From: Nocardia arthritidis
GTDB taxonomy: Bacteria; Actinomycetota; Actinomycetes; Mycobacteriales; Mycobacteriaceae
Direction of reading: 5' to 3'
Assembly (NCBI RefSeq): GCF_011801145.1
Contig: NZ_CP046172.1
Location: 310,001 to 374,000 of the forward strand
DNA: 64,000 nt
The notes beneath the pieces were generated by a model. The model saw only the letters and a list, made by a program, of their open reading frames with translations, was not told where the DNA came from and made no database searches. A program made the position numbers and the translations under genes. Positions 43,104 to 52,140 of the stretch are shown here, piece by piece. The first letter of the stretch is position 1, and each line of letters starts with the position of its first letter.

Positions 43104-46100
43104 GTGACCATGCGCGATGACGCGCTCCGGCAGGATGCGCGCTCCGGCACGCGCGAGGAGATCGCCGAACAGTTCGCGCGCTATCGGGCCGAGGGTGGCA
43201 GCGACGCCGCATACGACGAATGCGGCAGACCTACCGGAGGCTATTACGACGAGCTCGTCGACGGCGAGGGGCGAGTGCGGCCGATGTGGTCGGAGCTGTC
43301 CGCCGATTTCGTCGAGCTCGGCACCGCCGGACTCGGCAGGCTGGACGGCCGGGTGCGCAGGCTCATCGAGGACGACGGCATCACATACACCGAGGTCGGC
43401 GCCGCGGATGAACCGTCGGGCCCAGCGCCGTGGCGGCTCGACCCGATCCCGCTACTGGTTTCTTCCGATGACTGGACCCGGCTGGAGGCGGGCCTGGTGC
43501 AGCGGTCGCGGGTGCTGGACGAGGTGCTGACCGATATCTACGGGCCGCGGCGCACCATCACCTCCGGACTGCTGCCGCCGGAGGTGGTGTTCGGCAGCGC
43601 CGGTTATGTGCGGGCCGCGCACGGCATCACCGTGCCGGGCCGGCATCAGCTGTTTCTGCACGCCTGCGATATCAGCCGGTGGAGCGACGGACAGTTCCGG
43701 GTGATCGCCGACTGGGCGCAGGCGCCGTCCGGCGCGGGCTACGCGCTGGCCGACCGGCGGGTGGTCTCGACCGCGATACCGGAGGCGTTCGAACATTCCA
43801 GCCCGCGCCCGCTCACCCCGTTCGCGCGGGCGATGCGGCTGATGCTGATCGAATCGGCACCGCTGGCCGACGACAACGATCCGGTCGTCGTGGTGCTCAG
43901 CCCCGGCGTACATTCCGAAACCGCTTTCGATCAGGCGTATTTGGCGTCGACACTCGGCTTTCCACTGGTGGAGAGCGCGGATCTGGTCGTGCGCGACGGC
44001 GCGCTGTGGATGCGCTCGCTCGGCACGCTGAAACGCGTCGATGTCGTGCTGCGCCGCGTCGACGCGGAATTCTCCGATCCCCTTGACCTGCGCCCGGATT
44101 CGCGGCTCGGCGTGGTCGGGCTCGTCGAGGTGCTGCGCCGGGGCGCGGTAACCGTCGTCAATACGCTCGGCAGCGGATTACTCGAAAGTCCGGCGCTAGC
44201 TGGATTTCTGCCCGCGGTGTCGCGGGCGCTGCTCGACGAGGATCTGCTGCTGGAGAGCGCGCCCGCCTACTGGGGCGGTAACGACGCCGAACGAAAACAT
44301 CTGCTCGCCCGGCTCGACAAGCTGATCATCCGGTCCGCGGTGGACGGCAGCACGAGTTATGGACCCGAATTGTCAACGGCGCAAAGGGCGGAACTGCGGG
44401 CGCGGATCGCGGATCGCGGCTGGGAATGGGTGGGGCAGGAGCCCGCGCAATTCTCCGTCGCGCCCGCGGTGCACGGCCATGGCGGGTTGGCCGCGGTACC
44501 CGTTGGGATGCGGCTGTTCTCGCTGGCCCGCCGGGTCGGATACACCGCGATGGCGGGCGGTTTGGGACAGCTGCGCCAGCGCACCCGGCCGGACCGCATC
44601 GTCATCAAGGTCGGCGCCAAGGACGTTTGGGTGCGCGCCGCCGAGACACCGGCCGCGATCAGCACCGAGGCGCCGCACGAGGAACGCGAACGCCGCCGCC
44701 CGCCGATGCTGGATGCCGTGAGCTCGCCTCGCGTCCTCAACGATCTGTTCTGGATGGGCCGCTACAGCGAGCGCGCGGAAGCCGTTGTGCGCCTGCTCAT
44801 CGCGACCCACGAGTGCTATCAGGACTACCGCTACCGGCCCTGGCTCGAGGGGGCCGAGGCGGTAGCGGTCCTGATGTCCGCCCTGGCCCAGACCACCGCG
44901 ACGATCGCTCCCGACACCTGTCTGTTCACCGGTCCGCCATCGGATGACGCAGCGGCACAGGCAAATTCGTCGGCCGATGAGCCGAAGGCGGCAACCGACA
45001 CCGGATCGGCCGCGCGGCCGAGTGCGGCGGCGAAAGCATCTGGGGCACAGCGGCAGTCGAGCTCGTCAACGATAGGCGCATCCGCGCAGGCCCAATCGGC
45101 AGGCAGCGCGGCCGCAGGCGGCGGCTCGGGTCAGTCTGCGGCGCAGTCGCAAATCGCGGGGAGCGCCGCGGATTCCGATGCGGCGCAGCGAGTTCGGTCT
45201 GCCGCGGCGAGTTCGGTGATCAAGGCGCAGGAGCAGACCACCGAGACGCGGGTTTCCGGCGCGGAGGGGGCGGTGACGGCGGGTGAGCAGCTCGGGGCGG
45301 CGGTGGGGAGTGCCCTTGTGGCGGAGGCGAAGTCGCGGGCGCTGGTGCTTCGGCCACCAGATGAACCGGAGTGGCCCGCGGTGGCGGGTGCGTCGCGGGA
45401 GGGACACGACTATTTGGAGGCGTTGACGATCGAACGGGAACTGCCCGGGTCGCTGGCGTTCGCCATCGATCGGTACGGCAATGCGGCGCGGGCGGTGCGC
45501 GACCAGCTGTCGGTGGACACCTGGATGATTCTCAGCGCGGTGGACCGGGCGTTGGCCGAATACCGGTGGACAGGTGAGGATCAGGAGGCGGCGCTGACGG
45601 CGGTGCATTCGCTCACGCTGGCCGCGCTGCTCTCGCTGTCCGGTATCGGATCCGAATCCCTGGTGCGCGACACCGGCTGGTATGTCATGGATATCGGCAA
45701 GCGGATCGAGCGTGGCATCGCGCTGACGGGGTTGCTGTCGGCGCTCACCCAGACCTGCGCGCCCGATGCCGAGCCGGTGGTGATCGAGGCGGTGCTGCGC
45801 GCCGCCGAATCGTCGGTGAGTTACCGGCGCAGGCACCGGGATTCGGTGCGGCTGTCGGCGGTGGCCGGGCTGCTGCTCTTCGACGCGAACAATCCGAGAT
45901 CGCTTGCCTACCAGTTGGATCGGCTGGAGGCCGACTTCCAGGCGCTGCCGGGTGCGTCGGGATCCTCACGCCCGCAACGGCTGCTGGCCGACGCCCAGCG
46001 CATGCTGGGCCGGATCGACCCGGACGATCTGGAACTCACCGACGAGCAGGGCAGGCGCACCGAGCTGGCCGAACTGCTCGACGGAGTGCACCTGCGGCTG

Positions 46101-46190
46101 CGTAAGCTGTCTGATTCCTTCGAGACGACCAAACTGTCCGTGCCGCTGAGCATTCAGCCGCTGTGGGGTAGTACGAGGGTTGTCCCGTGA
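43104..46190 (+). CDS. circularly permuted ATP-grasp fused to alpha-E domain protein
   Basis: The 1028-residue protein has an N-terminal CP-ATPgrasp type 2 domain (DUF404/DUF407; about residues 1-480), with PMWSELSADFVELGT, VSTAIPEAFEHSSPRPLTPF, DNDPVVVVLSPGVHSETAFD and VVNTLGSGLLESPALAGFLP. The alpha-E domain (about 540-1000) follows with NDLFWMGRYSERAEAVVRLL. A low-complexity Ala/Ser/Gln/Gly linker at about 615-760 interrupts the alpha-E part. ATP-grasp enzymes ligate carboxylates to amines, so this is the likely ligase of the cluster. Rv2567 has the same fusion (884 residues). GTG 43104 follows GGAAGTGAGG. The stop overlaps the GTG of the next SER ORF. Confidence 0.9.
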   Translation: MTMRDDALRQDARSGTREEIAEQFARYRAEGGSDAAYDECGRPTGGYYDELVDGEGRVRPMWSELSADFVELGTAGLGRLDGRVRRLIEDDGITYTEVGAADEPSGPAPWRLDPIPLLVSSDDWTRLEAGLVQRSRVLDEVLTDIYGPRRTITSGLLPPEVVFGSAGYVRAAHGITVPGRHQLFLHACDISRWSDGQFRVIADWAQAPSGAGYALADRRVVSTAIPEAFEHSSPRPLTPFARAMRLMLIESAPLADDNDPVVVVLSPGVHSETAFDQAYLASTLGFPLVESADLVVRDGALWMRSLGTLKRVDVVLRRVDAEFSDPLDLRPDSRLGVVGLVEVLRRGAVTVVNTLGSGLLESPALAGFLPAVSRALLDEDLLLESAPAYWGGNDAERKHLLARLDKLIIRSAVDGSTSYGPELSTAQRAELRARIADRGWEWVGQEPAQFSVAPAVHGHGGLAAVPVGMRLFSLARRVGYTAMAGGLGQLRQRTRPDRIVIKVGAKDVWVRAAETPAAISTEAPHEERERRRPPMLDAVSSPRVLNDLFWMGRYSERAEAVVRLLIATHECYQDYRYRPWLEGAEAVAVLMSALAQTTATIAPDTCLFTGPPSDDAAAQANSSADEPKAATDTGSAARPSAAAKASGAQRQSSSSTIGASAQAQSAGSAAAGGGSGQSAAQSQIAGSAADSDAAQRVRSAAASSVIKAQEQTTETRVSGAEGAVTAGEQLGAAVGSALVAEAKSRALVLRPPDEPEWPAVAGASREGHDYLEALTIERELPGSLAFAIDRYGNAARAVRDQLSVDTWMILSAVDRALAEYRWTGEDQEAALTAVHSLTLAALLSLSGIGSESLVRDTGWYVMDIGKRIERGIALTGLLSALTQTCAPDAEPVVIEAVLRAAESSVSYRRRHRDSVRLSAVAGLLLFDANNPRSLAYQLDRLEADFQALPGASGSSRPQRLLADAQRMLGRIDPDDLELTDEQGRRTELAELLDGVHLRLRKLSDSFETTKLSVPLSIQPLWGSTRVVP

Positions 46191-46252
46191 CCGAGCGAAG
46201 CGAGGGAACCAATGGACGCAGCACCATCGGTCGCGGCGCGGCCGAGCGCTAG
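46187..46252 (+). CDS. short SER-type ORF between alpha-E and transglutaminase genes
   Basis: GTG 46187 overlaps the stop of the preceding gene (GTGA) and encodes TERSEGTNGRSTIGRGAAER before TAG. The DNA repeats the GAGCGNAGCGAG motif of the element at 23509-23589. The next gene starts 12 bases after its stop. It is probably a dispersed translational-coupling repeat rather than a functional peptide. Confidence 0.45.
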   Translation: MTERSEGTNGRSTIGRGAAER

Positions 46253-46264
46253 CGAGGACGCGAC

Positions 46265-47158
46265 GTGACCGGCCTCGACGCCGCCCGGCGCTATCGCGTC
46301 GAGCATCGCACCACCTATCGCTACTCCGACGAGGTGAGCAGCTCATACGGCCGCGCCTATCTGACGCCGCGGGAATTCCCTGGGCAGCGGTTGATTTCGC
46401 ATGAGATCGAGATCGAACCCGCACCGTCGGATCGTTCGGTCGGCGCCGATGTCTACGGCAACACCACCACGTATTTCCATGTCACGAGCGAACATCGGCA
46501 GTTGACGGTGTCGGGGGTATCGGTGGTCGAGGTCGCCAGGCCGGACCGCGTTGTCGATGCGCGCCTGCCGTGGGAGCTGGCTCGCCCGACGACGGCGAAA
46601 GGTCCACTCGCCGTTGAGTTCACGCTGGATCTGCGGCCGCCCGAGATCACGCCGGAGGTCACCGCGTACGCCGCCGAATCGCTGACGCCGGGCCGCCCGC
46701 TGCTGGCGGCGGTGGCCGACCTGAACACCCGCATCCACCGCGATTTCACCTATCGATCGGGTTCGACGACGGTGTCCACCAGGGTCGCCGACGTCTTCGC
46801 GGCGAAGGAGGGCGTCTGTCAGGACTTCGCCCGGATCGGCGTGGCCTGCCTGCGCTCGCACGGGCTGGCGGCGCGATATGTGTCGGGTTATCTGGCGACC
46901 GATCCGCCGCCGGGTAAGGAACGCATGGTCGGCGCGGACGCGACGCACGCCTGGTCCGCGGTGTGGATTCCGGACGATCGCGACGGCCACTGGGTCGGTT
47001 TCGATCCCACCAACGACCAATTCGCCGACGAGCGCTACGTCACGGTCGCATGGGGCCGCGACTACGCCGATGTGCCGCCGCTGCGCGGCATCATCTACAC
47101 CGACGCCAGGGAAAGTACGATCACCGTCTCGGTCGATGTCTCGCCGGTGGAGGCGTAG
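46265..47158 (+). CDS. transglutaminase-like cysteine peptidase
   Basis: The 297-residue protein has the bacterial transglutaminase N-terminal domain (RYRVEHRTTYRYSDEVSSSY) and a core with the triad: Cys in EGVCQDFARIGVACLRSHGL, His in DATHAWSAVWIPDD and Asp in GFDPTNDQ. Without a signal peptide it is cytoplasmic. It may cleave amide bonds made by the ligase proteins, or transfer acyl groups. It corresponds to Rv2569c. Start GTG at 46265; the stop TAG shares a base with the next gene's GTG. Confidence 0.9.
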   Translation: MTGLDAARRYRVEHRTTYRYSDEVSSSYGRAYLTPREFPGQRLISHEIEIEPAPSDRSVGADVYGNTTTYFHVTSEHRQLTVSGVSVVEVARPDRVVDARLPWELARPTTAKGPLAVEFTLDLRPPEITPEVTAYAAESLTPGRPLLAAVADLNTRIHRDFTYRSGSTTVSTRVADVFAAKEGVCQDFARIGVACLRSHGLAARYVSGYLATDPPPGKERMVGADATHAWSAVWIPDDRDGHWVGFDPTNDQFADERYVTVAWGRDYADVPPLRGIIYTDARESTITVSVDVSPVEA

Positions 47159-48246
47159 TGCGCGATTTCGCCTGTCCCAACTGCGGCCAACGGTTGGCGT
47201 TCGAGAATTCGGTCTGTCTGTCCTGTTCCAGCCCACTGGGATTCAGCCTGGCCGACCGCGCGCTGGTGGTGCTCGGCGACCCAGCCGCCGACCAGACGAA
47301 CGGGATCGTCGACGCCGCCCGATTCCGGCTCTGTGACAATCTCCATGTGGCGCAGTGCAATTGGCTGGTCGCGCTGCCGGACGACGACCAAGGGCCCGCC
47401 GACCGGCTGGAAGCCGCTGTCCGCGAATCGGATACACCCGACGCAAGACCGCTGCTCTGCGAGTCGTGCCGCCTCACTCGTACCCGCCCCAACGACCTGG
47501 ACGCCGCCGGACTCGCCGCCTTCGCCGCGGCCGAGGCGGCCAAGCGCAGGCTGATCCTGGAGCTGACCGAACTGGGCCTGCCCATCGTCGACCGAGACGA
47601 AAACCCGGAGAGCGGGCTGGCTTTCGACCTGCTGTCCAGTGGCACCGATCCGGTGACGACCGGCCATCGCAAGGGCGTGATCACCCTCGACCTGGCCGAG
47701 GCCAACGATCCGCACCGGGAACAGCTGCGGATCGAGATGGACGAGCCCTACCGCACCCTGCTCGGCCACTTCCGGCACGAGATCGGCCACTATTATTTCG
47801 CCATCCTGGTCGCCGATGACGATGCGCTGCAACGCTTTCGGACACTGTTCGGCGATCCGTCCGCCGACTACCGGGCCGCGCTGGAGCGCCACTATTCCGA
47901 CGGCGCGCCACCCGGTTGGGACCGCGAGTACGTCTCCTCCTACGCCACCATGCACGCGGCCGAGGACTGGGCCGAAACCTTCGCGCACTATCTGCATATC
48001 CGCGACACCCTGGATACCGCGGCGGCGTTCGGATTCGCGCCGGCCGGGGCCACGCTCGACCGCCCGCAGGTCGGCCGGGCGGGCTTCGACCGGATCATCG
48101 AACTGTGGTTACCGCTGGCCTGGTCGCTGAATATGGTGAATCGTTCGATGGGCCATGCGGATCTCTATCCGTTCGTCCTGCCGGAGCCGGTGCTGGCGAA
48201 AATGCGGTTGGTGCATGAACTGTGTGCGGCCGCGGCGGCGCGTTGA
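47158..48246 (+). CDS. zinc-dependent metallopeptidase of the transglutaminase cluster
   Basis: The 362-residue protein has an N-terminal zinc ribbon (CPNCGQRLAFENSVCLSCSS) and an internal CESC. The peptidase motif is HEIGHYYFA near residue 210, with a downstream AAEDWAETFAHYLH that provides the third metal ligand. It belongs to the putative zinc-binding metallopeptidase family (DUF4344-like) represented by Rv2568c. The start GTG overlaps the preceding stop by one base (TAGTG), so it is coupled to the transglutaminase. It probably hydrolyses peptides or protein tags handled by the other members. Confidence 0.88.
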   Translation: MRDFACPNCGQRLAFENSVCLSCSSPLGFSLADRALVVLGDPAADQTNGIVDAARFRLCDNLHVAQCNWLVALPDDDQGPADRLEAAVRESDTPDARPLLCESCRLTRTRPNDLDAAGLAAFAAAEAAKRRLILELTELGLPIVDRDENPESGLAFDLLSSGTDPVTTGHRKGVITLDLAEANDPHREQLRIEMDEPYRTLLGHFRHEIGHYYFAILVADDDALQRFRTLFGDPSADYRAALERHYSDGAPPGWDREYVSSYATMHAAEDWAETFAHYLHIRDTLDTAAAFGFAPAGATLDRPQVGRAGFDRIIELWLPLAWSLNMVNRSMGHADLYPFVLPEPVLAKMRLVHELCAAAAAR

Positions 48247-48247
48247 A

Positions 48248-48670
48248 TCAGCTGATTCCGTTCACCGCGTAGGGTTCGCCGATTCCGTTGGTCACCCATT
48301 GGTTTTGCGCCAGCGTTTCCAGCACGCAGACCACCAATAGCTTCCGGCTGCGGTGGCTGACCGTATGTTCCTGTTCGGCAATGATTTCCTGCCCGCGCGC
48401 GCCACCGTTGAGCACCTTCTTCGGCGTCGGTTCGGAAAGCAGCCAGAACAGTTCCGGTCCGACCAGGATGGATTGGCCGCCGGTCTCGTGGAACCAGCGC
48501 GCGGAGTATTCGATCAACAGATCGGTGAATGTCTCACCGCTGTCGGCGGCATCGATGAGTTTGTTCAGCGCCGCCGGTTTGTCGACGCTGCTCTGGATCA
48601 CCGACGCCAGCCGCAATGCGACCTCGCGGAATTGCTCGACACCAAGGTCCTGCCAGACAGTAAGCCCCAT
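48248..48670 (-). CDS. hypothetical protein
   Basis: A 140-residue cytoplasmic protein (MGLTVWQDLGVEQFREVALR) with mixed helix and strand character, including LIDAADSGETFTDLLIEYSA and SRKLLVVCVLETLAQNQWVT. No domain, signal or metal motif is recognised. It ends one base after the cluster's last stop on the opposite strand, so the two genes are convergent with no terminator space. A start at ATG 48670 is preceded by no strong ribosome site (ACCTATGG). Confidence 0.6.
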   Translation of the reverse strand: MGLTVWQDLGVEQFREVALRLASVIQSSVDKPAALNKLIDAADSGETFTDLLIEYSARWFHETGGQSILVGPELFWLLSEPTPKKVLNGGARGQEIIAEQEHTVSHRSRKLLVVCVLETLAQNQWVTNGIGEPYAVNGIS

Positions 48671-48720
48671 AGGTCTGCTCCATCGATGAATTATTCTTCC
48701 GGACAGAAGTTTCCGGCGGC

Positions 48721-49371
48721 TCAGCTATTTCCCGCCGTGCTGACGAGGGTGCGGTGCTCGACCGATTCGGACTGGTCGAGCCGCACCGTCGGCCGCGGCG
48801 TCAGGGTGGTCAACCCGGCGCGCGCGGCGACCTCTAGTGCGTCGATGCGTGGCATGAGCTGTTCGGCCGTCTCGATGACGGGTTCGGGTTCGTCGACGGC
48901 CTGCGGTGCGCCTTTGCTGTCGCGGCCGCGTGACCACAGCATCAGGGTTAGGTGTACCGCGAAAAGCAGCGTCATCGGCATGCCCGCGTATATGCCGAGC
49001 GATACCAGGCCGCCGCCGATCTCCCGCGCGTATTCGATATTCCCGCCGACCGAAACCAGCGTCGAAAGGACGAATAACCCGGTGGCGTACCACCACCCGA
49101 CGCTGCCTTTCTTGAACGAGGCGGTGGCGATGATGGAGCCCACCACCAAACCGTCGATGGCGATCGGCACATTCGAGGCGAGATGCGGTGCGACGAGGTT
49201 GCGCACCGCAAGATCGTGCAATGCGGCGAAAGACATCTCGAATGCTTTCAACGCCACCGCGGCGGATACGATCAGCGATGCGTGCAATGGGCGCGGTTTG
49301 AGCAGCGCGCGCCAATCCGGCCAGCGCCGCGAGCGCAGCTCGAACAATTCACCCGAACCGATCGTGGTCAT
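48721..49371 (-). CDS. DUF2637 membrane protein (SpdA-like)
   Basis: The 216-residue protein has four hydrophobic helices: SLIVSAAVALKAFEMSFAAL, IAIDGLVVGSIIATASF, WWYATGLFVLSTLVSVGG and GLVSLGIYAGMPMTLLFAVH. This four-helix DUF2637 pattern matches the spread proteins of actinomycete conjugative plasmids. A charged cytoplasmic tail of about 60 residues follows. No tra, rep or recombinase gene is adjacent, so it is either a chromosomal member or a relic of plasmid DNA. Confidence 0.8.
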   Translation of the reverse strand: MTTIGSGELFELRSRRWPDWRALLKPRPLHASLIVSAAVALKAFEMSFAALHDLAVRNLVAPHLASNVPIAIDGLVVGSIIATASFKKGSVGWWYATGLFVLSTLVSVGGNIEYAREIGGGLVSLGIYAGMPMTLLFAVHLTLMLWSRGRDSKGAPQAVDEPEPVIETAEQLMPRIDALEVAARAGLTTLTPRPTVRLDQSESVEHRTLVSTAGNS

Positions 49372-49432
49372 AGCGGGGAGCGTAGCGCCTGATCTGCGCG
49401 TATTCGTCCAACCGGCAGTCGAGTCGCCGATT

Positions 49433-51034
49433 TCAGCGGACTATCAGATCGCGATCGGTGGCGCTGAGCGAGAGCGGCATTATGCGTTTACCGTTCATCC
49501 AATTTCGCACGAATTCGGCGACGGCCGGATCGGCGTCGCGGGAATCGAATGTGGCGCGGTCGATTTCGAGCGCGCCGACCAGGTGGCGCGGTTCGGCGTC
49601 GAGGCCGGGTGCGCGCGGTGTCGCGCGCAGGCCGTCGGCGGTGTGCAGCAGCACCGGTATGCGGGCGCCGTCCGGTGCGAGCACCGTCGCGGCCCGGGTG
49701 GTGGCCGCCGGATCGAAATGCGCTACGGCGAGCCGGTATCCGGACGGGCGCGCCGGATCGACCCGATCGAAGATCCGTGGGTCGATGATCGAGTACGGCA
49801 CGACGGAGTCGATCAGACGCTGCCCGTCGATCGGTGTGTCGCGGACGGGCAGCGACGCCGTCAGGTTCCACGGCGCGGGCGCCGCGAGGGTGTCGGCGGA
49901 GCGGTCCTCGGGTGTGTTGTCGATGGCCGAGCCGTCCAGCGGCGCGTCGGTCGGGGTGAACGCCCAGGCCGGATCGTCGAGGTTCTTGTGCCAGAAACCG
50001 GTGCGGCCCGCGCTGCTGCCCGCGACCCGCAACTCGCGCTTATCCGGTCCGATGCCGGTGCTGTGCACGCTGATCGCCGCAGTGACGGTGCCGGGAATTT
50101 TGGGCTGGCGCACCCAATCCGGTGCGGGCAGCTGGATCGCGGCGTAGCTCGGCGACAACAGTTCCAGCGCCGCGTTCGGCGCGGTCGGCTTGTCCGACTG
50201 GTCGTCCCAGCTGTAGCGGAAGAACACCGAATCGCTGCCGGAGGAATCGAAATCGAAGTTCCGCGTGTACATATCGCCGTAGCGGTTCATCACGAACGTG
50301 GTCGAACCCGCCGCCGAGAGCGCGACGGCCCGGAAGCGGCCGCCGAGCGGACCGCCGATCTCGTAGCTGTTGTCGTCGGGCAGCCACGGGTCGGCGTAGG
50401 TGATGCGGCTGCCGTCGCCGGTGAGTGCGGGCACCATGGTCATCTTGGCCCAGCCGGAGTAGTGGATGCGGCCCGCGACATCGGTATAGGTCTGGTTGTT
50501 GAACGGCGAGGCCACGCTCAATGCCCAGGTGCCCGGCGCGCTGTTCGGCATCCGCTTGCCGGTGCCCGTCCACAGCGGCGCGCCGAAGGCGGAGGTCCAG
50601 TTCCAGAACAGCGGGGCCTGGGTGGTGTTGTCCATGGTGTACAGCCAGCCCGCATCGTCGACGGCGGCCAATTCGTCGTCGTCCATGGAGATTCCGGTGA
50701 GGCGCCCGCGCAGGCATTCCGGCAGTGCGACGGTGCGCCACGGTTCGGCGCCGCCGCGCGGCCGGGTCAGCAGCTCGTCGCCGACCAGCGCGAAATCCCA
50801 GTAGTTGTTGAACTGCGTTCGCTGCGTGCGCAATTCGACGCTGCGCGGGGCGTCACCGGTGAATACCGGCATATCGGCGAGACCTTCGTGGCCGCCGAAC
50901 GACGGCAGGCCGGGTGGCAGCTGCGCGGTCCCGAACGGCACACATCCCGCCGGACCGCTCGGCTCGGCCCGCACCGCCGGTGCCGCGGCGACAAGTCCGG
51001 CCACCAGCGTCGCGGACAACATCAGGCGCCGCAT
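49433..51034 (-). CDS. secreted hypothetical protein, possibly beta-propeller
   Basis: ATG 51034 follows GAGGTGAGAG closely and gives a signal peptide RRLMLSATLVAGLVAAAPAV cut near VRAEP. The mature ~505 residues contain repeated W/Y-G-D strand patterns (WDFALVGDELLTRPRGG, DAGWLYTMDNTTQAPLFWNW, FNNQTYTDVAGRIHYSGWAK, AAGSTTFVMNRYGDMYTRNF), suggesting a beta-propeller or beta-sheet fold. It has only two Cys (GCVPFG and LPECLRG). The C-terminal 150 residues mention Ser/Thr and Asp-rich loops without a recognised motif. I recognise no catalytic site. It stands alone between the DUF2637 and LysR genes. Confidence 0.65.
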   Translation of the reverse strand: MRRLMLSATLVAGLVAAAPAVRAEPSGPAGCVPFGTAQLPPGLPSFGGHEGLADMPVFTGDAPRSVELRTQRTQFNNYWDFALVGDELLTRPRGGAEPWRTVALPECLRGRLTGISMDDDELAAVDDAGWLYTMDNTTQAPLFWNWTSAFGAPLWTGTGKRMPNSAPGTWALSVASPFNNQTYTDVAGRIHYSGWAKMTMVPALTGDGSRITYADPWLPDDNSYEIGGPLGGRFRAVALSAAGSTTFVMNRYGDMYTRNFDFDSSGSDSVFFRYSWDDQSDKPTAPNAALELLSPSYAAIQLPAPDWVRQPKIPGTVTAAISVHSTGIGPDKRELRVAGSSAGRTGFWHKNLDDPAWAFTPTDAPLDGSAIDNTPEDRSADTLAAPAPWNLTASLPVRDTPIDGQRLIDSVVPYSIIDPRIFDRVDPARPSGYRLAVAHFDPAATTRAATVLAPDGARIPVLLHTADGLRATPRAPGLDAEPRHLVGALEIDRATFDSRDADPAVAEFVRNWMNGKRIMPLSLSATDRDLIVR

Positions 51035-51149
51035 CCATCTCTCACCTCGCACGAGAATTCAACATAGGCTTCGGCTATCGCATTTCCGAAACCGGTTTCC
51101 GCTGCTGGAGGCCACTCTCACAGTGGCGGTTACCAAGTGGCGCAGCGCA

Positions 51150-52067
51150 CTACGCACGGCCGGTGATCTGTTCGGCGGCGGCGTGGAACGCGGCGAGCAC
51201 CTTCGCGATGGCGGGCCTGCGGTCGGCGTGCGGGCGGGTGACCAGCTCGTAGATGCGGGCCGCGCGCACCCCGGACAGCCGCAGCACCGAAAGTTCCGGA
51301 TGCACGACGACGAAGCGTGGCATCAGCGCGATCGCGTACCCGGACGCGACCACCGTTTCGATGACACGGAAATCGTTGAGCCGCTGTGTGACTCGCGGTT
51401 GGACCCCGGTGAGGGCGGCGATCGAGTTGAGCACGTCGTCCACCGGGAAGCCGCCGCGCACGCTGATCCAGGTCTCGTCGGCGAGTTCGGCGGGGGTCAC
51501 CGCGGCGCGCCCGGCCAGCCGATGGGTCGGCGCGACCACCACGTCGATGGGTTCGCGCATCAGCGGCCGCGCCGCCACCCGCGGACCCGAGACGGCGGCG
51601 GCGTATTCGTCGCGGTGGGTGAGCACGATGTCGTAATCGGCCAGCAGCCGCTGGGTTTCGGTCGGCGGCACATCCTCGTCGCCCGCGATGATCTCGACGC
51701 CGCTGTCGCCGAGTTCGCCGAGCACCCGGTGCAGCAGCAGCGCCGCGCCGGACGGGAAGAAGGCGACCCGCACCTGCCCGCGCGGCGAGCCTCGGTAGTG
51801 CGCCATCTCGGCGACGGCGCGGTCCATGGCGGCGAGCACCTCGTCGGCGCGCAACACCAGCGCGTGTCCGGCGTCGGTGAGCCGGACCCGGCGGCCGTCG
51901 GGTTCCAGCAGCGCCACGCCAGCCTCCTTGGCCAGCACCTTGAGCTGCTGCGATACCGCGGACGGGGTCATCGAGAGCGCGGCGGCGACCGCGGTGACGG
52001 TGCCCCGGTCGGCGAATTCGCGCAGCACTCGCAGCCGTTCCACGCTCATGCTCGCCGGGACAATCAT
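51150..52067 (-). CDS. LysR-family transcriptional regulator
   Basis: The 305-residue regulator has the winged-helix (VERLRVLREFADRGTVTAVA, LSMTPSAVSQQLKVLAKEAG) and an effector domain of the periplasmic-binding-protein type (LADYDIVLTHRDE, PTHRLAGRAAVTPAELADET). The divergent neighbour at 52141 encodes an EamA exporter, a classic LysR-target pair. The intergenic 73 bases contain ATAGATGATGCATAAATATT, rich in A/T and suited to a LysR T-N11-A operator. The start may also be ATG at MSVERLR. Confidence 0.92.
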   Translation of the reverse strand: MIVPASMSVERLRVLREFADRGTVTAVAAALSMTPSAVSQQLKVLAKEAGVALLEPDGRRVRLTDAGHALVLRADEVLAAMDRAVAEMAHYRGSPRGQVRVAFFPSGAALLLHRVLGELGDSGVEIIAGDEDVPPTETQRLLADYDIVLTHRDEYAAAVSGPRVAARPLMREPIDVVVAPTHRLAGRAAVTPAELADETWISVRGGFPVDDVLNSIAALTGVQPRVTQRLNDFRVIETVVASGYAIALMPRFVVVHPELSVLRLSGVRAARIYELVTRPHADRRPAIAKVLAAFHAAAEQITGRA

Positions 52068-52140
52068 TAAGCAATTCTACATAGATGATGCATAAATATT
52101 CGATTGTCCCGGATTGTTCGTCAGCCTCACGATAGGGAGC

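Noticed and set aside
48353..51067. 904-codon forward frame opposite three minus-strand genes
   Set aside because: It spans several real genes on the other strand, which is typical of a GC-driven shadow frame.
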